Shown here: positions 1 through 11,500 of the stretch, piece by piece
How the letters are laid out: the number at the start of each line of letters is the position of its first letter
How positions within the stretch are numbered: position 1 is the stretch's first letter
From: Verrucomicrobiota bacterium
GTDB lineage: Bacteria; Verrucomicrobiota; Verrucomicrobiia; Limisphaerales; JADLHS01
Direction: 5' to 3'
Length of the DNA stretch: 64,000 nucleotides
Assembly: GCA_013140495.1 (NCBI GenBank)
Contig: JABFSR010000086.1
Location: 1 to 64,000 of the forward strand
The notes under the pieces: generated by a model
The model's database searches: none
Told to the model about the DNA's origin: nothing
The model's input: only the letters and a program-made list of their open reading frames with translations
Made by a program: the position numbers and the translations under genes

Positions 1-28
1 CTGACCCTCTCCCCCAGGAGAGGGTCAG
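1..28. repeat. Perfect palindrome CTGACCCTCTCC-CCCA-GGAGAGGGTCAG upstream of kdpC
   Basis: 12-bp perfect stem read directly; window edge so full extent unknown. Confidence 0.7.
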
Positions 29-68
29 GGTGAGGGCGGTCGTCAAAACCATCTTTCCCAATAAGCTT

Positions 69-653
69 ATGAAAACTCTATTCTCTGAACTCCGCAGCGC
101 CGTCATGGCAACCATCGTTCTCGCCCTCGTCTGCTGCGGCGTTTATCCGCTCGTGGTTCACGGCATCGCTCAAGTTGCGTTTCCGCACAAAGCCAACGGC
201 AGCTTGATCACGGCGAAAGACGGCACGGTGCGCGGCTCGGAATTGCTTGGCCAGAATTTCACCGAGGCGAAATATTTCCATCCTCGCCCGTCCGCAGCCG
301 GCAACGGCTACGATGCAGCCAACTCCAGCGGCAGCAACCTCGGCCCGACGTCGCAAAAGTTGAATGACCTGCTCAAGGATCGCATCGCCGCCTATCGCGC
401 TGAAAATAACTTGAACGAAACCGACGCAGTTCCCGCCGATGCCGTCTCCGCCTCCAGCAGCGGACTTGACCCACACATCAGCCTGCGCAACGCCGAACTG
501 CAAACGCCGCGCGTGGCAAAAGCCCGCAATCTTGGCGAAGGCAAGGTGCGCGAACTCATCAAACACAACACCGCCTCCGCCGACCTGGGCATCCTAGGCG
601 AACCGGGCGTGAATGTTTTGAAATTGAACCTGGCCTTGGACAAAAACGAATGA
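69..653 (+). CDS. kdpC: Potassium-transporting ATPase subunit C
   Basis: MKTLFSELRSAVMATIVLALVCCGVYPLVVHGIAQ and GSELLGQNF..YFHPRPSAAG are KdpC hallmarks; followed by kdpDE. Confidence 0.95.
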   Translation: MKTLFSELRSAVMATIVLALVCCGVYPLVVHGIAQVAFPHKANGSLITAKDGTVRGSELLGQNFTEAKYFHPRPSAAGNGYDAANSSGSNLGPTSQKLNDLLKDRIAAYRAENNLNETDAVPADAVSASSSGLDPHISLRNAELQTPRVAKARNLGEGKVRELIKHNTASADLGILGEPGVNVLKLNLALDKNE

Positions 654-669
654 ACGAACCGTGCAAGGC

Positions 670-825
670 ATGGTTGGCAAACCGGGATTCATGGATGTCG
701 CATTGGCAGTCCTGCTCGGCATCGGCTGCATCCTGTCGTTGCCAATCTATTGGTGGTTGTTTATGACGCCGATCATCCGCCTGCTCAAACGAACTAGGAA
801 ACCGCCGTTGCGTCGAATACCCTGA
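670..825 (+). CDS. Small membrane protein, 51 aa (MVGKPGFMDVALAVLLGIGCILSLPIYWWLFMTPIIRLLKRTRKPPLRRIP)
   Basis: ATG-to-TGA ORF below the ORF-track cut-off, one clear TM helix, fills the kdpC to next-gene gap in the same orientation. Confidence 0.55.
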   Translation: MVGKPGFMDVALAVLLGIGCILSLPIYWWLFMTPIIRLLKRTRKPPLRRIP

Positions 826-829
826 ATGC

Positions 830-1207
830 GTGGCTGACGAGAACCGCCAAAAAACTGTCGTGCAAGAGAAAGTGCGACTTGAATCCAAGCTTTTCTCCAA
901 GACGTGGGTTCAACTCGCATGGATAATCTTCCTAGTGGTCATTATTCGAACAGTCGCCTGGCCGTTGCGAAACATCGCCCTCGTCGGTTGGGTTTATGGC
1001 TGGGACGCTTACTCGCAAGATGGCTTGCGCGTCTTGCCGGGCAAACCCACCAAGTTCTCCAATGGCGAACTGGTGCCCACCTTTCCTGACCTCGTGACGG
1101 GTTTCACCGCATTCTTTGCGACCGCATTAGGGCTGACCTTCCTGCTCATTTTCGGATTGCGACTTTACGAACGATCCAGGAAGACAAATGAGAATCGGCA
1201 TTCATGA
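830..1207 (+). CDS. Hypothetical membrane protein, 125 aa (GTG start)
   Basis: Two hydrophobic segments; 4-nt overlap with kdpD start. Confidence 0.7.
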   Translation: MADENRQKTVVQEKVRLESKLFSKTWVQLAWIIFLVVIIRTVAWPLRNIALVGWVYGWDAYSQDGLRVLPGKPTKFSNGELVPTFPDLVTGFTAFFATALGLTFLLIFGLRLYERSRKTNENRHS

Positions 1208-3882
1208 GCGACGACGCGCCACAACGGAATCCTGATTTACTGCTCGCTACCATCCAGCGCGAGGAGGCCGCCCAGAAACGCGGTCGGCTGAAGGTTTTTC
1301 TCGGCATGTCGCCCGGCGTCGGCAAGACCTACGCCATGCTCGACGCCGCGCGCCGCGAACTCGCCGCCGGTCGCGACGTCGTCATCGGCTACGTCGAGAC
1401 CCATGGTCGCAAGGAAACCGACGCGCTCACCGTTGGGTTACCGCAAATCCCCCGCCGCGCGCTCGAACATCGCGGTATCGCGCTGACTGAATTTGATCTC
1501 GACGCCACGCTCACGCGCAAACCGCAACTCGCGCTCGTGGACGAACTCGCCCACACGAATGCGCCCGGTTCGCGTCATCCGAAACGCTGGCAGGACGTGG
1601 CCGAGTTGCTCGATGCGGGCATTGACGTGCTCACCACGCTCAATGTCCAGCACGTCGAAAGTCGCGCCGACACCGTGCTCCAGGTCACCGGCTCGGAGAT
1701 TCGCGAGACCGTTCCCGATTCCATCCTCGATGACGCGGTGATCGAACTCGTTGACCTGCCGCCCGCCGAACTGATGCAGCGCCTGCACGAGGGCAAAGTG
1801 TATCTGCCTGAACGCGCCACCGCCGCCGCGCAGAATTTTTTCCGCGAGGCCAACCTCACCGCACTGCGCGAACTCGCCCTCCGCCTCGTGGCCGATCACG
1901 TCGGCGTGGACACGCGCGAACAGCGCCGGATGCAAACCGACGCCGGGCCGTGGAAGACAAGCGTTCGCTTGATGGTCGCTCTCAGTCCAAGTCCACTTTC
2001 GGCATCGCTGTTGCGCTGGACGCGCCGTCTCGCAGATGGGCTACAGGCGCAATGGCTCGCAGTTTATGTGGAAACCTCCCGTCCGCTGGCCGATGCCGAA
2101 CAATCCCGCCTGACCAGCAACCTGGGGCTAGCCCGACAACTCGGAGCGGAGGTCATCACGACGAGCGACGAGGACCTTGTCCAAGGATTGTTGCGTGCAG
2201 CGCGAGAGCATAACGCGACCCAGATTGTTTTTGGAAAACCTGGCAGCGGGAGCTGGCTCGATGCGTGGCGCGGAAGGTCATTGCTACATCGGCTCGTTCA
2301 AGCCAGTGGCGACATTGACGTGCTCGTGGTGCGTGCCGATAAACCAGAGGCTGAACCTCCGGCACGCCGACCGATCATCCATATCGAATCGCAGACCACA
2401 CAATATCTGTCCGCGCTGGGTGTTGTCGCTGCCGTGACGCTGCTGGGTTTGGGGATTCAACGCTGGATCGGTTACCAGGCTGTGGCACTTGTCTATCTCT
2501 CGGCGGTCGTGCTGCTGGCCATGTTTGTCGGGCGCGGACCAAATTTGTTTGCCGCCACGCTGACGGCGCTTTGCTGGAATTTTCTTTTTGTTCCGCCGAT
2601 CTTCACTTTTCGCATCACCGGTTTTCACGACACGATGTTGTTTGGGATGTATTTTCTCGTTGCGCTGGCGACGGGACAATTGACCGCAAAGTTGCGCCTG
2701 CAACAGCAGGCCGAACGGCAACGTGAACAGCGCGTCTCGGCACTTTATCAACTCACGCGCGAACTGGCAGGCGCGGGAGATTTCCCACAGGTCTTAAGTG
2801 TGGCAATCCGCGAAGTAGGCGCGGCTTTCGAGGCCGATGTAGCGTTGCTGCTGCGCGACCCGGACGCGGACCCGCAACTCACAGCGTATCCTTCCGGACG
2901 CTGGGTTCTGGATGCGAAAGAGGAAAGCGTGGCATTCTGGGCGTTTCAGCACGATCAGCCCGCTGGAAGGTTCACCGATACATTGCCGCAAGCAGCAGGG
3001 CTGCATCTGCCGTTGAACTCGGGCGGCAAACCTTGCGGCGTAATCGCACTGCGATTTGACTCCGGCAAAACCTTGAGTGTGCAGCAACGCAGCTTGCTCG
3101 ACAGTTTCGCGCGCCAGATTGCACTGGTCATTGACCGTCAACGGTTGCGTGATTCGGAGATCAATTCCAAGATGCTTGCGCAGTCAGAGCAACTGGGTCG
3201 CACGTTGCTGAACTCTGTATCACACGAATTGCGCACACCCATCGCGGCCATCACCAGCGCCGCCAGCGGCCTGCGCGAGTCCGGCACGCTGACGTCAGCG
3301 CAGGAGAACCTGGCCGCCGAGATTGAATCCGCGAGCGCGCGGCTGAACCGGCTCGTGCAAAGTTTGTTGAGTGCGGCGCGCATCCAATCCGGTCAGATCA
3401 AGCCCAAGCTTGATTGGTGCGATGTGCCAGATCTCGCGCAGGTCGCCCGACGCGGAGTCGAGAATCTGCTGGTGGATCATCCGGTGACGACGCGCATTGC
3501 GTCCGGTTTGCCGCTGATGAAATTGGATTTCGTTTTGATGGAACAGGCGCTGGCGAATCTGTTGGTGAATGCGGCGACTCACACGTCCGCTGGGACGCCG
3601 ATCGAGATTGGTGCGCTCGTCGAGGGGGGGGAATTGATACTGGAAGTTGCGGATCGCGGGCCGGGTCTGCCGGTTAACGAACTGGAACGGGTCTTTGATT
3701 TGTTCCATCGCACGACAGACGCCAAGCCCGGCGGCACGGGATTGGGGCTGGCGATTGTGAAAGGCTTTGTCGAAGCGCAAGGCGGACGCGTGCAGGCGGC
3801 AAACCGCGCCGGCGGTGGAGCCATCTTCACGATCCGGCTGCCGGTGCCGGACGCGCCCAGTGTGCCGGAGGAGACGACATGA
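1204..3882 (+). CDS. kdpD: Osmosensitive K+ channel sensor histidine kinase
   Basis: GRLKVFLGMSPGVGKTYAML KdpD N-terminal domain, USP-like domain, TM block, HELRTPIAAI H-box, GTGLGLAIVKG G-box. Confidence 0.96.
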   Translation: MSDDAPQRNPDLLLATIQREEAAQKRGRLKVFLGMSPGVGKTYAMLDAARRELAAGRDVVIGYVETHGRKETDALTVGLPQIPRRALEHRGIALTEFDLDATLTRKPQLALVDELAHTNAPGSRHPKRWQDVAELLDAGIDVLTTLNVQHVESRADTVLQVTGSEIRETVPDSILDDAVIELVDLPPAELMQRLHEGKVYLPERATAAAQNFFREANLTALRELALRLVADHVGVDTREQRRMQTDAGPWKTSVRLMVALSPSPLSASLLRWTRRLADGLQAQWLAVYVETSRPLADAEQSRLTSNLGLARQLGAEVITTSDEDLVQGLLRAAREHNATQIVFGKPGSGSWLDAWRGRSLLHRLVQASGDIDVLVVRADKPEAEPPARRPIIHIESQTTQYLSALGVVAAVTLLGLGIQRWIGYQAVALVYLSAVVLLAMFVGRGPNLFAATLTALCWNFLFVPPIFTFRITGFHDTMLFGMYFLVALATGQLTAKLRLQQQAERQREQRVSALYQLTRELAGAGDFPQVLSVAIREVGAAFEADVALLLRDPDADPQLTAYPSGRWVLDAKEESVAFWAFQHDQPAGRFTDTLPQAAGLHLPLNSGGKPCGVIALRFDSGKTLSVQQRSLLDSFARQIALVIDRQRLRDSEINSKMLAQSEQLGRTLLNSVSHELRTPIAAITSAASGLRESGTLTSAQENLAAEIESASARLNRLVQSLLSAARIQSGQIKPKLDWCDVPDLAQVARRGVENLLVDHPVTTRIASGLPLMKLDFVLMEQALANLLVNAATHTSAGTPIEIGALVEGGELILEVADRGPGLPVNELERVFDLFHRTTDAKPGGTGLGLAIVKGFVEAQGGRVQAANRAGGGAIFTIRLPVPDAPSVPEETT

Positions 3883-4592
3883 GCCACTCCCAGAATCCGC
3901 CACCGGTCAGCGCGCTGGTAATTGACGACGAACCGCAAATCCGGCGGTTGCTCGCGATTTCGCTCGAAGCCGGCGGCTATCGCGTCCTCACAGCGAACAG
4001 CGGGCAGGAAGGACTCGTCCTTGCGGCGCAACACCGGCCCGAGGTGATCCTGCTCGATCTCGGCCTGCCGGACTTGAGCGGGCTTGCAGTCCTGAAGCGA
4101 CTGCGCGAATGGACCCAGGTGCCGGTGCTCATTCTCACCGTGCAGGACGCGGAGGCGGACAAGATCGCCGCACTCGACGCTGGCGCGGATGATTACGTGA
4201 CCAAACCGTTCAACACCGGCGAACTGCTGGCGCGACTTCGCGCCGCACGACGACACGCAGACAAATCGCGCGCGGAAGAACCGGTGTTTCAGACGGGCGA
4301 TCTGGTGGTGGACCTCGTGGCACGGCGCGTCACGCGCAAAGGGCAGCCAGTCAAACTGACCGCGACAGAGTATTCGCTGCTGCGGTTATTCATCAAGCAC
4401 GCGGGCAAGGTGCTGACGCACCGGCAGATTCTCCGCGAGGTCTGGGGGCCGACACATGAGGAGCATACGCACTATCTGCGTGTGTACCTCGCGCACCTGC
4501 GGGAGAAGCTGGAAAAGAATCCGGCGACCCCCACGCTCTTGATCACCGAATCCGGGGTGGGCTATCGGCTGTGTCCGATGGCTGGGACGTAA
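3879..4592 (+). CDS. kdpE: KDP operon response regulator
   Basis: Receiver domain (LDLGLPDLSG) plus winged-helix output; 4-nt overlap with kdpD. Confidence 0.95.
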   Translation: MSHSQNPPPVSALVIDDEPQIRRLLAISLEAGGYRVLTANSGQEGLVLAAQHRPEVILLDLGLPDLSGLAVLKRLREWTQVPVLILTVQDAEADKIAALDAGADDYVTKPFNTGELLARLRAARRHADKSRAEEPVFQTGDLVVDLVARRVTRKGQPVKLTATEYSLLRLFIKHAGKVLTHRQILREVWGPTHEEHTHYLRVYLAHLREKLEKNPATPTLLITESGVGYRLCPMAGT

Positions 4593-4653
4593 ACTCGTTC
4601 ACTGCGTCCGCTCGCGTATGTGATCTTTGCCGAGTAGTCATTGAGGTCACACG

Positions 4654-5538
4654 TCAAGAAACATGTCCCGGCAGACATTGAGTGGCCCTGGTGCCGACAG
4701 AGAGGCCATGCTCCAACCACTCCGAGGGTAAGGTGCCGAGCTGGATTTGCCGCGCCACGCCTGCGAGCAAGGCATCACCAGCTCCTACTGTGTTACGCGG
4801 TTTTACCCGGGCTGGTCTTGCGAAGGTCTGAAATTGCTCCTGCACATTCAACAGCAGACTTGCCCCTGCTCCACGCGAGACAAACACCCAGCCGCGTGTT
4901 TTCTCCGACAACGCCCGCGCAGCGCGGACGACATCCTTTTCGGTACGAAGAGGTCTTCCAAACCAGCGGGCAAGTTCGTGTTCGTTTGGTTTCACGAGGA
5001 ATGGACGCGAAGGAATGGAGGCGATCAAGACATCTCCATCGCAATCGAGCAATGTCCTGACTCCATGCTTGCGGGCGCGTGTGATGAGATGCGCATAGGC
5101 GTTCAGGGGAACGCCACGGGGCAGACTGCCTGAAAGAATGAGCAATGAGCCTTGTCCAAGCCTGCTCTCCACCCGCTCCACAATTATTTTCCACTCTGGC
5201 TTTGTAAGCTTTGGCCCGAGCGGATTGAACCGCATCTGTCGTCCTGCACCCGTGGTGATGATGACATTGACCCGCGTCGGCCCGGCCAATGGGATGATTG
5301 AAGTTGAGATTCTCTCCTCGCGAATATAGCGAGCCAGTTCATCACCGGTGACACCGCCAAGCGGGAGGAACAGCTTAGGCTTCCCGCCGAGATGCTTCAG
5401 CCAGCGTGCGACATTGATGCCCTTGCCGCCCGCCCAACGGCGCTCGAACTGGACATTGTTCTTTTCCTCCCAGATCACGTCGTCCACGCGCCACTCGGCG
5501 TCAATGGACGGATTCAGCGCAAGGACGAGGGCGGACAT
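4654..5538 (-). CDS. PfkB-family hexose/1-phosphofructokinase-type kinase
   Basis: LALNPSIDAEW, AGGKGINVARWLKHLGG, NTVGAGDALLAG motifs; start chosen at MSALVLALNPSID. Confidence 0.85.
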   Translation of the reverse strand: MSALVLALNPSIDAEWRVDDVIWEEKNNVQFERRWAGGKGINVARWLKHLGGKPKLFLPLGGVTGDELARYIREERISTSIIPLAGPTRVNVIITTGAGRQMRFNPLGPKLTKPEWKIIVERVESRLGQGSLLILSGSLPRGVPLNAYAHLITRARKHGVRTLLDCDGDVLIASIPSRPFLVKPNEHELARWFGRPLRTEKDVVRAARALSEKTRGWVFVSRGAGASLLLNVQEQFQTFARPARVKPRNTVGAGDALLAGVARQIQLGTLPSEWLEHGLSVGTRATQCLPGHVS

Positions 5539-8500
5539 CAAGGCAGTTGAAGCAGACGGTAATACCGCGTGCCGCCGAGGCCGCCGGTTTGGGTGCCGTC
5601 GTCCGTGAACTGAAACAAGCCCGTGGGCGACGTGATGATGTTGGTGAAACTCGTCCACGCTGTCGGCACCAGCGTCGGCGTCCATTGAACGTTGAATGAA
5701 GCTGACGCGGGCGCGGTCCATCTGAGCACCACTGCGCCGGGCGTGACCGTGATGTTGTTGATGACAATGGGCGGCGTGTAAGGATTCACCACAATGCCTT
5801 CTGCCACGCGGAAGAATTGATACGGCGATGGCAATGCCAGACACCAGGTGGTCGAGTAGTCAATCGCCGTGATGGTGGGCGATACGATGTCCCAGTTGGT
5901 CACCACGAGATCGGGCTTGCCCTCAACGAAGTAATGCGCTCCGGGCAACGACGTCCAGGTCATGCAGAACGAATTGCTGGAGAGAAAGACATTCGTGATG
6001 ACGATGCCGATACCGACCTCTTCGGCGGTGTATTCAGACGCCTTGATTGAGTATGTCACCGGCCCGCCGGAAATGTTGAGTGCGGACAGGAACCAATTGC
6101 CCGGCGAGAGCCGGACGGGCGCGCTGTTCGTGTAAAGAATGATGAGTTCGTCATTCGTATAGCCGTTGGCGCTGACGTAGTCGAACAGGCCCACATCCGG
6201 CAACGGCAGCCCCTTGCGCAGGAGCAGGGTCATGTCGGCACTCGGGTTGTTGATCTCGAACTGCGCGCGAACAGCATTGGTGCTGACGACGAAACGATAG
6301 TAATCCGCCAGCAGGCCCGCGCCGGAATTGGTGTTCGCGTACGGAATGCGGTTGGTGAGCGTGATGATGTTCGGAAACGCGTTTGTAAATTCATCAGCAA
6401 CAATCGTGAAGGTGACGGGGGTGACGTCCGCCGGGAATACGCCGAGATACCAGCGCCCGGGAGTCAACGCGACAGGCGTACTGTTGGTGAACAGCAGGAT
6501 GTCCTCGTCGAAATTACCGGGGTTAAAACTGCCGACGTCGTAACCAGCGATTGTGGGCAGCGGCAGACCTTTGCGCGCGACGAGATTCGCGTTGCCGTTC
6601 ATGTTGTAGAGCCGGTACTGGACGGCGGTGGCATTCGTCGAGACGTCGTAGAAATAATACTTCTGGAATGCCAGACCGAGCGCGTTGGTCTGTGGAACGT
6701 GATTGACCAGCGGTGTGATGTCGAAGTCCACCTCGATGGCGAAGTTGGCCGCAACATTTGTGGTATTTTGCACGGCCAGATAATAACGCCGGCCCGGGAG
6801 CAGCGGGCCAAGGTTGGTCGTGCTCATGGTCGCACTGCCTCCCGTTGTATTGGCCAGGAATGTGATATCACCAGCGCCGGTGAGCGGCGGAATCGTCTGG
6901 TTGAAGATCAAGTTCACGGGCTGCGAGGCAAAAAGGATCGAGTTCGTGGCGAACAACGCCCACGGCGGAACGTCCACTGTGTAGTATGCAATCGAATTCG
7001 CCGGCACTGTAATGGAACTCGCCGCGACTGTATTGGTGTGCGGAATGCCGTGCTGCAATGGAATGGCAATCGGACCGGAGGATTCAAATACGAATCGCAA
7101 TTGCCAGTCTCTGAGCACCGACACGAGGTTCGTTGCGCCCGTACGACGGTCGAGAATCTCAAGCGTCCAGGTACCCTGCGCGCTTTCACCCTTCAAAGCG
7201 TCGAGTGCTGTTTCAGGCAGCACATAAAGCGCATCATCGAGTTCGGTCAGTGTAAAATCATCCACATACACACCGGAGTTCGGCGGCTCGTATTCCACGA
7301 TGTAACCCACCACTGGATTGTTCGTACCAGGATTGGGTGGCGCATCAGCCCATTGACCGTTGGTAATGCCACCGGAATCCAGACCGAGATTGAAGGTCAG
7401 ATAGTCTTCGTTTGTGGAACTGTTGTCAGGCTGACCGGTGGCCCAGTTGGCGTAGTTGTACGGCGCTGTTGGCACGTTGTTGCTGGAGAATTGCTGTCCC
7501 ACCTCCGGACCTGCATCCCAAAACCACGAACCATCATTTGTCGGCTCCCTGCCGCCAATCCATGCGAACTCGTTGAGGTTGCTCGTGCTGAAATTGGTGC
7601 GGATGAATTCATTTTCCGCGGCCGAGGTAATGACGGCCAGATGACCACGCATTCCAGCGCGAACAAAAGATTGAGCCGCAAGCTGTGCCTCGCCCCACGA
7701 GATGTTGTTTGTGGCGCGGACGAATTCGTAGAAACGCCCGCCGCCGGTTGGCGTAAGCCTGATCTGCGTGTTCGTGAAAGCAGCGGTAAAGAAGAGTCCG
7801 CCACCGGCCCAGTTTGAAGTGCCAAGGAAATTGTTCGTCGGCCCATTGGGAATCGAGAGCGTCCCTCCTGCCAACGGACAAACATCCGGCGGTGTGATCA
7901 TGCCGCACTTGCCTGCGGCTCCAGCGGCGTAAATGTCGGCGATTTCAAATGGCGTAAGAGCGCGGTTGTAAATTGCCACTTCGTCCAGTTGCCCATTGAA
8001 TTCATGCTCATCATACGTCAGGCCCGAGAAGCGCCAGCCCGGGGAGGGAGTGGGCAATTCCGGAGTCGCATCCACAACGGATGCTGCCGCAACGCCGTTG
8101 GTGTAAAGCGTGTAGGTGTCCAAACCCGTCCTTGTTATGGCCAGATGCGTCCAGGCGTTGCTCGCAACAGGTATGTCGCCAATGAGCGGGTGGTAGTTTC
8201 CGGTAATGCTTCGGTAATCAAAATTAAAGGTCGAATCCGGCCTGATATAAAAATTGAACCTGTCCTCGTCGGGAGTTGCGGTTGAACGCGTCCAGAAAAG
8301 ACACTGATAAGCATTGACCCCGTAGTCGCCATTGGGATTCACCCAGAACTCAAACGATGCGCTGTTGGTTGTGTGGAACGGGAAAAGTCCGTTTACGGTC
8401 ATGTAGTCATCCACTCCGTCATAGTTGAAACCCGTTGCTACGAGTCCGCGTTTGAACCCTGCATTGCCGAACAGGGTGCCGTCGTCTCCGCCAACAATAT

Positions 8501-11500
8501 CCACCGTGTTGCTCTCTCCCGGCCACCAACTCACGAGGCCCTCGAGGAATTTTGCCTTCCTATACGCAAAGTTGAGCTGGTACTTTGTATCCGGCTTCGT
8601 GGGCAGGAAACGATCCATGCTGCCGCTCAGGAGCGCGAGGCTGTTGCCATTGCGCACCAATCCAGGTTCGTTGAACACCGCGACGCGATTGCTTGTGAGA
8701 ACATTCCATGTATCCACGACCTGTGGAACAACGTAGCTGGCGACCGCCGCCGCATCAAAGTCGCTGAAAATGGCTGCGGGCGCGGCAGGCAACGGTGTAT
8801 AGGGCGGCGCGAGGAATTTCATCGGAGTCGTCGTGCGATTCGTATTGTCGGTGAAAAGGAGGAACGTGTCGTCGCCAATGATGGAACTCACGGTATAGGT
8901 CCAGGCCGTGGTCGCGTTGGTGTTACCACCTACCTCGTTCACGACAATGCGAACAAAAGTATCTGTGCCCGGGCCATAATTGATCGTCACGCGGCGATGA
9001 CCGTTGGTGAGACCGGTGTCGAAGATCAACAGGCCGTCATAATAGACCCGCAAAAAGTCGGGCACCGTGAAGAAATCATAGTCAATGTCTATGAATCCTG
9101 ACGTCACGCCGGTGTTAATGTTGGTGCTGCTCTCCGCCTGACCTCCTGCTGAAACCGTCGGCGCAACATTCGTTATCGCCGATGCTCCGCCACCAAAGCC
9201 TTCCGGATCCAGCCCACCGCGATTTTCAGTCAACAACACACGCGTACCTTTCGGGCTGATGAGTGTGAGCGCCAGATCCGACACACGCGGATGTTGTAGG
9301 CGCACGCCCACTTCCACCTGCGCAATGGTGCTGTTCGTCGCAACAAAGATCGTCGAGTTCGTCACGGCGTCATCAAAGGTGGGGCTTTCGCCTGCGGTTC
9401 CAAAATCAACCGAAGTAACGGAGTCCAGGTCCACACCAACCGTGATGCCAATCCTGACCTGCTGCTCCAGGGCGCTCGGGTTGAACACGCCGATGAAGTA
9501 CCGCCCCCTCTGCAACGGCGGCAGATCCTGCGGCGTCACCGTCAGGCAATCGTTCGGCGGAAACATGATCTTGAAATAATCGTACTCCGTGCGCGTCGGA
9601 AACTCGTCCCGACGGATGTAAAGTTCCAGCGGTACCTGGGTCGTGGAGACGTTGTAAACACAGACGGTGAGATTCGTTGCACCCACGGGAACGTCCACCA
9701 CCTCGAAGAAGAACGCATTCGGCTGGATGGTGTGGACGATGTTGCTGTCGCCGCCGGAGGCGCTCGGTTCAAGGCGCATGTCCACACGGCTCACGAAGCC
9801 GGTTTGCGAATTCGCATTGTCCACCATCGTCAGGAACCACGGCCCCGAGCCGCGTTCGCCCACAAAGTTCCTCAACTTGCCAGGCCCGTCCGGATGGATG
9901 TAAACCCGGTTGGCCGGCTCCTCGTCGTTGTCTTCATAGACGAACGTGTAGAAGCCGGGCGGCGCGCTGCGATGGTTGTTCAACGCCACCGATTGCCGGT
10001 TGTGGGTGAGGATGCCGACCAGGTCGCCCATGTTTTCGTGGAAGAATGAATTGGTCATGACCAGCCGGCGTACAATCGCGGCATCCGTCGGTCCCGGGCT
10101 GATGAATCTTACGATGCCAGGTTTGGCGGGGTTGCCATCCGGAATGGCCGAGGGCAGCGGGAAGAAGGGCGGGATGTAATTGTCGCCATCCTTCGCGTTG
10201 AACGGATCGCGGCTGAACAATCCCAGCAACGCATACTCCGCAGCCATCTGATCCTCGGATTTCACGCCGATGTAATAGACCTTGTTCAGACCCGAGTTGG
10301 TAAGGATGACCACTTCCGTTCCGCCGCGTTGACGAGATTTGTCAGAATTGGCAATCGTGATCGCGTCGAGATTCAACAAGGTTGGATCATCCGTTGCAAC
10401 GTAAAGATCAATGTCCGCCTCGAAGCGGGTTGCGTTGTCGGCATTGGTTTCCTGCCGCACACCGATCTGCGGAATAGCCAGCGTGGCCGGCAGGAAGGTG
10501 ACGAACGCCGCATTCGTGAACGTGGTCGTGTTGGTGATCGAGTAAAAATGCCACTGGCTGCGCTGCCCGTTGGTCAGAGTGACCGTCGAGCCGAGGATTG
10601 GCGAATTTGCGCCAACGTGCTGGCCAAGCACAAACGAACCGGCATAGCGGGTCGGATCATTCGTAAGCGTGTTCGAAAGCGGGGTCAGATCAAGCGTGTT
10701 GCCGCCGGTGATGGGCGTGTCGCTCACGGTGAACGCATTTGGAAACTCGCCGTTGCCGCTCGAAATCACCAGCGCGTAATCCTGCACGATGTCGTCAGGA
10801 TGCGTGGTGACCGCGTTCACATTCACACGACGGGCGGTGACGGTGATCGAGTAATTCGTGCCCAGGGTGGGTGAGATATAAACGTTCTCGACGTTGTTGA
10901 TGATGTCGTTCGTCGGCGGCGCGTTGGTAAAGTCAGTTGCGAAAACAAAGTTTCGACCCACGCCAATGTCATTTCCGATGAACACCTCCTGTGTGTCGAG
11001 ATTGGTGACCACAAGATCGAGATCGTTGACGAGCTTGATGCCGGCGGCGGGATTGCCGGGCGGGTCCGTCCACACCAACGTCACACGCATCGGCACAGTG
11101 CGCGCGGCATCGGAGAACGAAAAGTAGCGCGTCACGCTCTCGCCGGTCGCAAGCGCTGCAGCGGGCGACTGCTCGTAAAACTTCAGCGAGTTGGTCGGTG
11201 CCGCGATGCCATTGGTCAGATTCGAGTGAAGACTGTTGCGCAAGCGGACGAGTCCCCAACCCTGATAGTTGATACTGTTCTGCACCTGGAAATCGTAGAG
11301 CGAACCGACGGAACGCGAACCATTGATGAGAAGCGCCTTCATCAGCGCCGGGCTGGGCCTTTTGGTCGGGCCGAAGTCCGGTTGCATTCGTTTTTCAAAA
11401 AATTCCTGCATCAATGCCAGCGTACCGGCAACCGAAGCCGCCGCCATGCTTGTGCCGGATTCGTAGCGGTAAAGCGGGCCGAGCTTGGCGTTCAGGTTCG

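Noticed and set aside
6699-7817. 372-aa plus-strand ORF inside the S8 gene (and many others between 8373 and 13034)
   Set aside because: Antisense shadows of the 2556-aa gene; low-quality composition, no domain motifs.
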